DNA of 35,667 bases from NCBI RefSeq assembly GCF_900176645.1, contig NZ_FXAN01000082.1, positions 1 through 35,667 on the forward strand, written 5' to 3'. The notes beneath the pieces are model-generated. The model searched no databases and was not told where the DNA came from. It saw nothing but the letters and a program-made list of their open reading frames with translations. This document shows, piece by piece, positions 8,866-16,137 of this stretch (positions are counted from its first letter, which is position 1; every line of letters begins with the position of its first letter). This DNA comes from Burkholderia singularis. Lineage in GTDB: Bacteria > Pseudomonadota > Gammaproteobacteria > Burkholderiales > Burkholderiaceae. The position numbers were made by a program, and so were the translations under genes.

Positions 8866-8886
8866 AAATGATAACCATTCCCATTT
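8866..8886 (-). promoter_or_regulatory. Fur box upstream of hemP
   Basis: AAATGATAACCATTCCCATT closely follows the Fur pattern of AT-rich hexamers with NATNAT symmetry, 41 bp before the hemP ATG in an AT-rich promoter region. It suggests hemP is repressed by Fur when iron is plentiful. Confidence 0.75.
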
Positions 8887-8939
8887 ACAAATATCTTTAT
8901 CGATTGAATATCGATTGCCGATAGGCTGCGACAAAGAAA

Positions 8940-8972
8940 AAGAACGAGAAGGGCGGCGCACGAGCGCCGCCC
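8940..8972 (-). terminator. Rho-independent terminator after the DUF1857 gene
   Basis: GGGCGGCGC (8951-8959) pairs with GCGCCGCCC (8964-8972) around a 4-nt loop. Read on the minus strand it is followed by TTCTCGTTCTTTTTC, a U-rich tail just after the DUF1857 gene (stop 8980). Confidence 0.8.
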
Positions 8973-8979
8973 GGCGCAA

Positions 8980-9465
8980 TCAGTGCAACGGATCGGGGTC
9001 CTTGCGGCCGTGCGCGAATTCGCGGATCAAACGAACCGTGTCGATATCGGACGCGCGATAAGCTTCCTTCACGATTTCCTGGGTTTGACGGGCATCTTCG
9101 CTATCGTTGCTGACGGTCAGCGTGGTTTGATACTCGAAGCGAAGGAACAGCTCCTGATCGTCGCGCTCCTCGATCGTCATCGTCAGCGAACCGCCGATTT
9201 CACCGTCGGCGGCATGGATGTCATAACGGACCTGCACGTTCGGTACCAGCGTCACGCGATCGCGGATCGTTGCCTTGCCGAAGTGAAGCTCACGCTCGAG
9301 CGTCGTTTCGGTTCGTTCGTGGACGATGCAGCGATCGAGTCCGATCACGAAAAGCTGCGGCTGCTCGGCGCGCAGCACAAGCCCTTCCCAAAGCTGGGCG
9401 CGGGTCAGCGTTGGCATATTGGGATTGCCGAAGGCGTTGATTTGGACGAGATGTTCGAAATTCAA
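8980..9465 (-). CDS. DUF1857 / SRPBCC-fold protein
   Basis: A 161-aa cytoplasmic protein starting MNFEHLVQINAFGNPNMP, then LTRAQLWEGLVLRAEQPQ, and ending REFAHGRKDPDPLH. This is the DUF1857 (AtaL-like) family, which has the SRPBCC/START-like helix-grip fold with a hydrophobic cavity. No enzymatic motif is visible and the ligand is unknown. The gene stands alone between hemP and pirin, on the minus strand, with its own terminator. Family assignment is from recognisable blocks; function is not inferred. Confidence 0.8.
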   Translation of the reverse strand: MNFEHLVQINAFGNPNMPTLTRAQLWEGLVLRAEQPQLFVIGLDRCIVHERTETTLERELHFGKATIRDRVTLVPNVQVRYDIHAADGEIGGSLTMTIEERDDQELFLRFEYQTTLTVSNDSEDARQTQEIVKEAYRASDIDTVRLIREFAHGRKDPDPLH

Positions 9466-9621
9466 AGCGGCGGATTCCTTTGGTGACGCGCCCCGTTGGC
9501 GGGGCGCAAAACTAGGGGCTTATTGTGACGCAAATCCGCCGCCAAGGCTTGATGCATGGTGGGTGCCGGGCCGAGCCGGTTTGATTGACCGATTCGGCGC
9601 GGTGGGGATGACCGTTGAGCG

Positions 9622-10494
9622 TCAGCCGGCGATATGGCCCATGCGGCCGCTCTGGTAATCGGCGACAGCCTGGCGGATTTCTTCCTCGGTGTTCATGACG
9701 AACGGGCCGTATCGGACGACTGGTTCGTTGAGCGGTACGCCGCCGATCAGCAGCAATTCGAGCGGCGCGTCGCCGGCGGCAAAGGTAACGGTGTCGCCAT
9801 CTTCCGCATAGGCGATCATATGACGGGCGTCGATTACCGTCTTGTCCGGGCCGTACAGGCCAGTGCCCGAGATCGGGTACGCAAACACGCGGAAACCAGC
9901 CGGAATCGGTTGCTCGGCGACGGCGCCGGGCCCGAGCGTGAAGTGCTGATAGAGAATCGGCGTGCGTGTTTCGATCGCGGCGCGTGCGCCGAAGGCTTCG
10001 CCTGCGATGATCTTGACCCTCACGCGGCCATCGGCAGACGACGCGCATGGAATACGGGCGGCAGGCACGTCTTGGTAGCGCGGTGCAATCATCTTCTCCC
10101 GGCGCGGCAGATTGACCCATAGTTGAAAAACGTGCATGCGGCCGCCGGTGCGCGTGAATTCGGCGCTCGGCATCTCGCTGTGGATGACGCCCGCTCCCGC
10201 CGTCATCCATTGGACGTCGCCCGCGCCCAGCGTGCTTGTATGGCCGGTCGAATCGCGATGGACAAGCTGACCGTCAAGCACGTAGGTGACGGTTTCGAAG
10301 CCGCGATGCGGATGATCGGGAGCGCCTTTCGCATCGCCGGGCGCGTAGTCGATTGGTCCCATTTCGTCGAGCAGCAGGAACGGGTCGAAATCCGTCAACA
10401 AACGAGTGGGAAAGGGCCGATGCACCACGAAGCCGTCGCCTTCCGTCGTGCGAAGGGAGGGGCAGGTGCGCTGAATTGTGCGTGCGACAGACAT
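9622..10494 (-). CDS. Pirin family protein
   Basis: A 290-aa bicupin of the pirin family. The N-terminal cupin carries the Fe(II) ligand set: HPHRGFE (H61, H63) and GVIHSE (H105, E107). Bacterial pirins such as E. coli YhhW have quercetin 2,3-dioxygenase activity; others act as redox sensors or regulate metabolic enzymes. The substrate here is unknown. The ATG at 10494 (MSVARTIQRT) is preferred over an in-frame TTG at 10506. It is divergent from a LysR-type regulator across 122 bp, the classic layout for a LysR protein controlling its neighbour. Confidence 0.9.
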   Translation of the reverse strand: MSVARTIQRTCPSLRTTEGDGFVVHRPFPTRLLTDFDPFLLLDEMGPIDYAPGDAKGAPDHPHRGFETVTYVLDGQLVHRDSTGHTSTLGAGDVQWMTAGAGVIHSEMPSAEFTRTGGRMHVFQLWVNLPRREKMIAPRYQDVPAARIPCASSADGRVRVKIIAGEAFGARAAIETRTPILYQHFTLGPGAVAEQPIPAGFRVFAYPISGTGLYGPDKTVIDARHMIAYAEDGDTVTFAAGDAPLELLLIGGVPLNEPVVRYGPFVMNTEEEIRQAVADYQSGRMGHIAG

Positions 10495-10616
10495 GGGAGT
10501 GCTCAATTGTTCGGTGAAATACCGTCATTTTTGAAACGTAGAGCTATTATATTGGGCGATTTGCCCCATAAATCTGCCGGATTCGCAATGGATCGTTGTG
10601 CAATTGGAACGATGAA

Positions 10617-11591
10617 ATGAATATCGATGCGCATAACCTGAACGACTTGATGTACTTCTCTCAGGTAGTCGAGCATGGCGGCTTTTCGGCTGCCGAGCGC
10701 GTGCTTGGCATTTCGAAATCGCGCCTGTCGCGACGTTTGACCGAACTTGAAGCGACGCTCGGCGTGCGCTTGTTGCAGCGCTCGACGCGCAAGCTCGCGC
10801 TCACCGAAGCGGGCGAATTGTTTTACCAGCACTGCCAGGCCATGCTCGCGGAGGCGCAGGCCGCGATGAATGCGGTGCAGCAACTGCGCTCGGCGCCGCG
10901 CGGTACGGTGCGCGTGAGCGTGCCCGTCACGGTGTCGCTTACTGTACTGTCGCGTTTGTTGCCGGAATTTCTGCGCCGCTATCCTGAAGTGCGCGTGCAG
11001 ATTCGCGTGACGAATCGCGTGATCGACCTGTTCGAGGATGCCGTCGATGTTGCGTTGCGTGTGCGCTCCGAGCCGCCGCAAAGCGCGAACATCATCGTGC
11101 GGCCGCTGTTGCGCACCGAGCAGATGCTGGTTGGTGCGCCGAGCCTGCTGCAACAGAATGCGCCGCCGCTCACGCCCGCCGATCTGGCGGGATTCGATAC
11201 GCTCGATACCCCATCGGGCGACGGCCGCCACGTGTTCAATCTAATTGCGCCGGACGGCTCGCGCCATCTCCATGAACACGAGCCGCGCCTCGTGACGGCG
11301 GACTTGATCTCGATCCGCGAAGCTGTGCTGGACGGGGTCGGGATTGCCGCGTTACCCGAATCGATGTACAGCAGCGCGCTGCATGCCGGTCAATTGTCGC
11401 CGGTGATGCCGGGATGGACGTTACCCGTTCCGCAGCTTTACGCGGTGTTCGTGTCGCGGCAGGGGATGCCGCCCGCCGTGCGGGCATTTGTCGATTATCT
11501 CGTCGAGAAGCTGGATAACAAGCAGTACGAAACAGAACCCTGCCCGACGCACTCCGCGAACGAGGCGGAAAAGAAGGCTATTTCGCTCTGA
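10617..11591 (+). CDS. LysR-family transcriptional regulator (pirin neighbour)
   Basis: A 324-aa LysR-type regulator. The winged helix-turn-helix occupies residues about 5-65 (LNDLMYFSQVVEHGGFSAAE, then LGISKSRLSRRLTELE). It is followed by the linker helix and a periplasmic-binding-protein-like effector domain from about residue 90. The ATG at 10617 is used; the earlier TTG codon adds non-family residues. It is divergent to the pirin gene and most likely controls that promoter, with an effector that cannot be read from sequence. The C-terminal 25 residues are a charged tail without clear family conservation. Confidence 0.9.
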   Translation: MNIDAHNLNDLMYFSQVVEHGGFSAAERVLGISKSRLSRRLTELEATLGVRLLQRSTRKLALTEAGELFYQHCQAMLAEAQAAMNAVQQLRSAPRGTVRVSVPVTVSLTVLSRLLPEFLRRYPEVRVQIRVTNRVIDLFEDAVDVALRVRSEPPQSANIIVRPLLRTEQMLVGAPSLLQQNAPPLTPADLAGFDTLDTPSGDGRHVFNLIAPDGSRHLHEHEPRLVTADLISIREAVLDGVGIAALPESMYSSALHAGQLSPVMPGWTLPVPQLYAVFVSRQGMPPAVRAFVDYLVEKLDNKQYETEPCPTHSANEAEKKAISL

Positions 11592-11872
11592 CGAATTGGC
11601 CGGCAGCGTCGGCATCGGTTTTGTCATTGGATGGGCGCGATGCAATCGCTAGTTTCAATCGAGGATGGCTTGAATGCGCGCGCTGAGCGTCCTATATTGA
11701 AATCCCGATTTCGCGAGGGATCTGCCGAGCGAAACATGGTGGCTGCATATGTTGCGAGCCAGATAGGGCAGACTGCGCGAGTCCGTGCAGACCACGGCAA
11801 GTCGCATTGCGTTGCCGCGACGGGTGGTGCATACCGTCGGGCCCGCCGCCCGAAGGCGCCAGCGTGCGCATG
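11592..11872. other. Intergenic stretch without recognised gene
   Basis: About 280 bp lie between the LysR stop and the exbD terminator. Only short open frames without ribosome-binding sites or family resemblance are visible. I see no RNA gene, repeat or regulatory motif here. Confidence 0.5.
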
Positions 11873-11906
11873 AAAAAAGGCCTTCATCTGGCGATGAAGG
11901 CCTTTT
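11873..11906 (-). terminator. Rho-independent terminator of the tonB-exbBD operon
   Basis: AAAAGGCCTTCATC (11875-11888) pairs over 14 bp with GATGAAGGCCTTTT (11893-11906) around a 4-nt loop. The minus-strand read-out ends in six T. It lies 64 bp after the exbD stop and closes the minus-strand operon. Confidence 0.9.
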
Positions 11907-11969
11907 ACTTTATCGCTCCGCGATGCGTCGCACGAACGATGAAACGGCGCGCCGCCTTGCGCTGTCGGC

Positions 11970-12395
11970 TTACTTCGATTTCGGCTCGGTAACGAAACCA
12001 AGCTTCGTCAAGCCTCCCGCCTGCGCCGCCGACATCACTTCCGCTACGCGCTCATAGGCGACCTTGCGATCCGCGCGCAAGTGCAACTCCGGTTGCGGAG
12101 TGGCCTGAGCGGCTTGCGCGATGCGTGTTTGCAGATCGGCCGGATTTACCGGGTGATCGTCCCATAGAACCGTACCGTCGCTTTCGATCGCGACGTCGAT
12201 TGTTTGCGGCTTCACGTCGACCGGCTGGCTGCTCGCGCGCGGCAAATCGATTTTGACCGCATGGTGCATCGCCGGAATGGTGACGAGGAAAATGATCAGG
12301 AGTACGAGCATCACGTCGACGAGCGGCGTCATGTTGATCTCGTTCATCAGATCGTCGTCGTCGTCGTCGCCGAAGCTGGTGGAATTCATTGCCAT
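11970..12395 (-). CDS. exbD: Biopolymer transport protein ExbD
   Basis: ExbD (141 aa) is the proton-channel partner of ExbB and couples the proton gradient to TonB. It has a short cytoplasmic N-terminus and one membrane helix with the essential Asp in MTPLVDVMLVLLIIFLVT. A periplasmic domain follows (VKIDLP..., ELHLRADRKVAYERVAEVM, TKLGFVTEP). The N-terminus contains six Asp in a row, encoded by a GAC/GAT repeat. ATG 12395 (MAMNSTSF) has GGAG upstream; ATG 12389 is an alternative. It follows exbB by 13 bp. Confidence 0.92.
   Translation of the reverse strand: MAMNSTSFGDDDDDDLMNEINMTPLVDVMLVLLIIFLVTIPAMHHAVKIDLPRASSQPVDVKPQTIDVAIESDGTVLWDDHPVNPADLQTRIAQAAQATPQPELHLRADRKVAYERVAEVMSAAQAGGLTKLGFVTEPKSK
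12352..12369. repeat. Six-unit TCG trinucleotide repeat in exbD
   Basis: (TCG)6 on the plus strand sits in the part of exbD that encodes the N-terminal Asp run. Length change by slippage would add or remove Asp residues without frameshift. Confidence 0.7.
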
Positions 12396-12408
12396 CGGCC
12401 GTCTCCGC

Positions 12409-13140
12409 TCAGTTTGCGCGCGTCGCGAGGCGCAGCCCGTCGCGCGGCGACGACGAAGCAAGGCGCGCACCCGTCACGAAGTATGCATGCAGGCCGTGCG
12501 CGAAGCGGCGCAGACGGCTCACGATCGCCTTGTTCGAGCGCGTGAGCGCGTTGTAGCCGAGCACTGCGGGAATCGCGACGAACAGCCCGAATGCGGTCAT
12601 GATCAACGATTCGCCGACTGGGCCTGCAACCTGATCGATCGACGTCTGGCCCGTCGCGCCGATGACGAGCAGCGCGTGGTAAATCCCCCAGACGGTGCCG
12701 AACAGGCCGACGAACGGCGCCGTGCTGCCGATCGATGCGAGGATCGCGAGGCCGCTTTGCATTCGCGCGATGCCTTCGTCCATCGTGTCCTTCAGGCAGC
12801 GCGTGATCCAGTCGGATACGTCCATCCGGTCGTGCAGGTGCGGCTGCGTTTGATGATGATGGTCGGCGGCCTCCTTGCCCGACAGCGCGAGCGCGAGAAA
12901 CGGATTGTCGTGCGGCGCCGACGTCACATGGCCGAGCTTCTTCACGCCTTCGTCGAAATCGTCCGAGTGCCAGAACGAGCGTTCGGCGTCCTTCGTGAGC
13001 CGCTTCAGGCGTACCACGTTCCAGCCTTTGATGACGATCACCATCCATGACAAGACCGACATCACGAGGAGCGCGATCGCGATGAAGCGCGTGACGAAAT
13101 CTCCTTGCGCCCAGACGTGTGCGATACCGTAGCTTTGCAT
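12409..13140 (-). CDS. exbB: Biopolymer transport protein ExbB (MotA/TolQ/ExbB family)
   Basis: A 243-aa inner-membrane protein forming the pentameric channel of the TonB energy-transducing complex. It has an N-terminal membrane helix (FVTRFIAIALLVMSVLSWMVIVI) and a cytoplasmic loop. The paired C-terminal helices contain ASIGSTAPFVGLFGTVWGI and GPVGESLIMTAFGLFVAIPA, the family signature. The start ATG 13140 has AAGGAA 6 nt upstream. It lies 43 bp after tonB and 13 bp before exbD in the same operon. Confidence 0.94.
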   Translation of the reverse strand: MQSYGIAHVWAQGDFVTRFIAIALLVMSVLSWMVIVIKGWNVVRLKRLTKDAERSFWHSDDFDEGVKKLGHVTSAPHDNPFLALALSGKEAADHHHQTQPHLHDRMDVSDWITRCLKDTMDEGIARMQSGLAILASIGSTAPFVGLFGTVWGIYHALLVIGATGQTSIDQVAGPVGESLIMTAFGLFVAIPAVLGYNALTRSNKAIVSRLRRFAHGLHAYFVTGARLASSSPRDGLRLATRAN

Positions 13141-13183
13141 TGCTGTTCCTTGTTGTTGCTATTCCAGGAAGAATTGAAGTGGG

Positions 13184-13930
13184 TCAGTCGTCCAGCGTGA
13201 AGTTGTACGGCTGCGTATAGGCAGCGCGCATCGGCTGTCCGTTCTGCAGATACGGCTGGCAGGGCGACGACCGGATGGCTTCGAGCGCGGCATCGTCGAG
13301 ACGCGGAAAACCGCTGCTCTGGACGACTTGCGCACTCTCGATCTTGCCCGTCAGGCCGACTACGAAGCGGACCTTCACGACGCCCGTTTCGCCGCGCCGC
13401 CTCGACAGTGATGGATAGTCGGCCTGCGCGATCTGGCATGTCAGGTGCGCGCCTTCTTTTGGCGTCGCGATTTCCATCGTCGGGCGGGCGCTGGGAGCGG
13501 CTGCGGCGGGTGTTTCCTTTGCACTGGGTTCGGTGGGGGCTGCGGGGGCGGGCGATGCGGGTTGCGGCGCGGCGATCGCAGTCGGCGAGGGCTCGTGCGA
13601 TACGGGCAAAGGCTTCGGGCTCGGCTTCACGACGGGACGCTCGGGAGCCGTCTTTGGCTTGCTTTTCTGCTCAGGCTTCTGGACAGGCTTCGGCGGCGCG
13701 GGCATGGCGACCGATTGCACGCCGGCCGGCTGTGCGACGGGCGCGCTCAACAGTTCTGCCGTGATTGCTTTCGACTCGAGCGGCGGTTGTGGCATGTCGC
13801 CGCGCAGCAGCGCGCCGGTCAGCAGGATGGCATGTCCGGCGAGCACTGCCACGGCAGCAGCGACGACACGGCGGTTCATACGGGGCGCGGCCGGCTCGGA
13901 TAAGGCCTGTATGGAATTCGAAGCCTGCAT
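13184..13930 (-). CDS. tonB: Energy transducer TonB
   Basis: TonB (248 aa) spans the periplasm to energise outer-membrane siderophore and heme receptors. Architecture: a short cytoplasmic N-terminus; a membrane anchor at residues about 18-43 with the conserved His in AGHAILL; a Pro/Lys- and Pro/Ala-rich spacer at about 65-155; and a C-terminal TonB domain. The latter shows YPSLSRRRGETGVVKVRFVV, SAQVVQSSGFPRLDDAALEA and the terminal YNFTLDD strand. A shorter start at Met18 is possible. The operon context (bfd before, exbB/exbD after) indicates iron-regulated expression. Confidence 0.93.
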   Translation of the reverse strand: MQASNSIQALSEPAAPRMNRRVVAAAVAVLAGHAILLTGALLRGDMPQPPLESKAITAELLSAPVAQPAGVQSVAMPAPPKPVQKPEQKSKPKTAPERPVVKPSPKPLPVSHEPSPTAIAAPQPASPAPAAPTEPSAKETPAAAAPSARPTMEIATPKEGAHLTCQIAQADYPSLSRRRGETGVVKVRFVVGLTGKIESAQVVQSSGFPRLDDAALEAIRSSPCQPYLQNGQPMRAAYTQPYNFTLDD

Positions 13931-13984
13931 GTTAGCTTGTTAATGCGGTGGCGCGTGTGATACCGCGCCGCACGGTATACGGCT

Positions 13985-14047
13985 CTATTTGCGGAAGATC
14001 AGCAAAGAGATACATACGGTAGTCACGAATCCGACCAGCAATTCCAT
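13985..14047 (-). CDS. Putative 20-aa membrane peptide between bfd and tonB
   Basis: A 21-codon ORF, ATG at 14047 to TAG at 13985. AAGGAG sits 6 nt before the ATG, one of the best Shine-Dalgarno sequences in the window. The peptide begins MELLVGF and is an uninterrupted hydrophobic run (with VTTV and SLLIF) ending in Arg-Lys, the pattern of a single-span small membrane protein with a positively charged cytoplasmic C-terminus. It lies 113 bp after bfd and 54 bp before tonB on the same strand. I do not recognise the peptide; translation is inferred. Confidence 0.55.
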   Translation of the reverse strand: MELLVGFVTTVCISLLIFRK

Positions 14048-14160
14048 GACGGGCTCCTTCACAGGTAGACCGTTGGCTCGCGCGGAGAAAAGCTTGCTGA
14101 CGGGCGGGTAAAACAGCAATGGGGCGGCAACACGCGCCGCGTGCGATCACGGCATCCGGC

Positions 14161-14394
14161 TCAAGCCGCCTTGCGTTCGTAAAACGTAACGGGCACGGCC
14201 GCGGGGCGATCGACTCCGCAGAGACTCGCGCAGACGCCTTGTTCCGCCATCAGATCGCGCACGGTTTCCTCGCACTTGCCACAGCAAGTGGCGACTCCGA
14301 GTTCGAACTGGAGTTCTTCGAAAGTACTCACGCCCTCCGCAAGGGATGCGCGAATCTTCCGGTCGGAAACAGACTTGCACACGCAGACGATCAT
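14161..14394 (-). CDS. bfd: Bacterioferritin-associated ferredoxin
   Basis: A 77-aa [2Fe-2S] protein of the BFD family, which reduces the ferric core of bacterioferritin to release iron. The four cluster cysteines are visible in the N-terminal VCVC (C4, C6) and the CCGKC block (family spacing C-X-C...C-X2-C). A 20-residue C-terminal tail with two extra Cys follows. A close Fur-box match lies just upstream, and bfr is encoded nearby. It heads the tonB-exbB-exbD gene group and is probably co-transcribed with it. Confidence 0.93.
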   Translation of the reverse strand: MIVCVCKSVSDRKIRASLAEGVSTFEELQFELGVATCCGKCEETVRDLMAEQGVCASLCGVDRPAAVPVTFYERKAA

Positions 14395-14417
14395 GATGGA
14401 GCGCGATAGCTAACGTT

Positions 14418-14436
14418 AATGCGAATTATTATCATT
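14418..14436 (-). promoter_or_regulatory. Fur box upstream of bfd
   Basis: Read on the minus strand, AATGATAATAATTCGCATT matches most of the 19-bp Fur consensus. It is 24 bp from the bfd ATG, where bound Fur would block transcription of bfd and probably tonB-exbB-exbD. Confidence 0.85.
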
Positions 14437-14587
14437 ATATTTGTGCGGGTTGGCAAGCGCGGCTTCCGCTTTTTTGTAACAAAACCAGGTGCTTGGCAGG
14501 GGTTTGGGCGGGCCGGGCCGCTTTCGCGGCCGGCCGATAAGTTCGGTAAGGGCCGGCAAAGCAGGCAGCAGGCCGGCCGATGCAGCT

Positions 14588-15454
14588 TCAGGCCGGGTGC
14601 ATGGCCAGCGCGGCCGCGTTTGGTGAAGAAATGGTGACGGATTCGACCGGCGTGTCGATTCCGAGCAGCGTTGCGGCTAGCGATTGCAACTGGCGGCCAT
14701 CGCCCGTCGAGCAAAAACGCGGCAGCGCGGTGGCGTACCCGGAGGCCGGCGCGCGCAACCCGCGTTCGTCAACGATCCGCTCAAGCTGGCGGGCGATCGC
14801 GTCGCCCGTATCGACGAGGCGCAAGCGATTCGCGGTGACGTCGCGAATCGCCGCGTTGAGGAAAGGGTAATGCGTACAGCCAAGCACGAGTGTGTCGGCA
14901 CCTGCGTCGACCATCGGCTGGAGATAGCCGGCGAGCAGTGCGCGCAGTTCGGGCGAGCCGGTATCGCCGCGTTCGACGGCCTCGACGAGGCCGTGGCCCG
15001 CTTGGCAGATAAAGCGGCAGCCGGCCGAGTGACGTTCGAGCAGCGTGCGAAAGCGCGCGCTGCGCAGCGTCGCCTGGGTGGCGATCACGCCCGCGACGCG
15101 CGTTTTCGACTGGAGGGCCGCCGGCTTGATGCCGGGTTCGACGCCGACGAGCGGAATCGCCAATTGCTCGCGAACGACCGCGATCGATTGCGCGGTTGCG
15201 GTGTTGCACGCGACGACGAGCGCCTTGGCGCCCTGCGAGACGAGCCATTCGCCGATCGCGTGCGTGCGCTCGACGATGAACGCGTCGTCGCGCGGGCCAT
15301 AGGGCGCATGGCGTGAATCCGCGACATAGACGAGCGTCTCGCCGGGCAGGCGTTCACGTACCGCGCGCAGCACCGACAGGCCGCCGAGCCCGGAATCGAA
15401 AATGCCGATCGGCGCGCGCGCGCGCGAAAGGCCGGAATCGGGCATGATCGTCAT
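14588..15454 (-). CDS. murI: Glutamate racemase
   Basis: MurI (288 aa) interconverts L- and D-glutamate in the cytoplasm for peptidoglycan precursors, without cofactor. The two catalytic cysteines are in VVACNTATA (Cys83) and LGCTHYPF (Cys193). The substrate-binding DSGLGGLSVL (residues 20-29) and PYG near residue 51 are also visible. Length fits the family. The ATG at 15454 is used, with MPDSGL at 15445 as an alternative. It lies between bfr and bfd on the same strand but is probably independently expressed. Confidence 0.95.
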   Translation of the reverse strand: MTIMPDSGLSRARAPIGIFDSGLGGLSVLRAVRERLPGETLVYVADSRHAPYGPRDDAFIVERTHAIGEWLVSQGAKALVVACNTATAQSIAVVREQLAIPLVGVEPGIKPAALQSKTRVAGVIATQATLRSARFRTLLERHSAGCRFICQAGHGLVEAVERGDTGSPELRALLAGYLQPMVDAGADTLVLGCTHYPFLNAAIRDVTANRLRLVDTGDAIARQLERIVDERGLRAPASGYATALPRFCSTGDGRQLQSLAATLLGIDTPVESVTISSPNAAALAMHPA

Positions 15455-15505
15455 GCGGGCGTTGGATGGGCGTGCAGGTTCGAGCGCGAGGCGCAGGGCG
15501 CGAAA

Positions 15506-15982
15506 TTACGACGCCGCGTCCATCATCGACTGCTGGTAATTCTGCAGCCCGACCTTGCCAATCAGGTCGATTTGCGTTTCGAGCCAATCGATATGCTCTT
15601 CGGTATCGTCGAGGATCTTCTCGAAAATTTCGCGCGATACGTAATCACGTACCGATTCGCAATAAGCGATCGCTTCCTTGCAGGTGTTTTGCGAGATCTG
15701 TTCGAGCTTCAGGTCGCAGTTCAGGATCTCCTCGGTTTCCTCGCCGACGAGCAGCTTGTGCAGATCCTGCAGATTGGGCAATCCGTCGAGCATGAAGATG
15801 CGTTCGATCAGCCAGTCGGCATGCTTCATCTCGCCGATCGATTCGTCGTATTCGTGCTTGCCGAGTTTCTCGAGACCCCAGTGCTTGTACATCCGCGCAT
15901 GCAGGAAATACTGATTGATCGCGGTGAGCTCGTTTTTCAACTGGGCGTTCAGATATTCGATGACTTTCTTATCGCCTTGCAT
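15506..15982 (-). CDS. bfr: Bacterioferritin
   Basis: Bacterioferritin (158 aa) forms a 24-subunit iron-storage shell with heme at subunit interfaces. The heme ligand Met52 is present in IGEMKHAD. Ferroxidase ligands E18, E51, H54, E94 and H130 are present. The position matching the bridging ligand E127 of E. coli Bfr reads Thr ([10 protein letters not shown]), with Glu at 128 and 129. That may weaken the classical di-iron site or shift the ligand by one. The C-terminus ([11 protein letters not shown]) matches the family. The Bfd partner is encoded nearby. ATG 15982 is the only good start. Confidence 0.94.
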   Translation of the reverse strand: MQGDKKVIEYLNAQLKNELTAINQYFLHARMYKHWGLEKLGKHEYDESIGEMKHADWLIERIFMLDGLPNLQDLHKLLVGEETEEILNCDLKLEQISQNTCKEAIAYCESVRDYVSREIFEKILDDTEEHIDWLETQIDLIGKVGLQNYQQSMMDAAS

Positions 15983-16096
15983 GACGGTTCCTTATGATGC
16001 TGTGGGGCTGGAATTTCTGAACGATAAACGCTCGCTTACGAAATGCCAAGCGCGGATTCGTTTGATGTCCGAAGAAAACTGCGAATCCGCGAAATC

Positions 16097-16126
16097 AAAA
16101 AGGCCGGATTGAAATCCGGCCTGAAA
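16097..16126 (-). terminator. Rho-independent terminator after the fumarase gene
   Basis: AGGCCGGATT and AATCCGGCCT form a 10-bp stem (about 16101-16122) with a short loop. It is preceded on the plus strand by an A-run, which gives a T-run on the minus strand. It sits just after the fumarase stop (16138). Confidence 0.85.
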
Positions 16127-16137
16127 ATCATTCCTAT

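Noticed and set aside
14500..14580. GGCCGG-rich hairpins after murI as a terminator
   Set aside because: Several overlapping GC stems can be drawn, but none is followed by a T-run on the minus strand; not specific enough to call.
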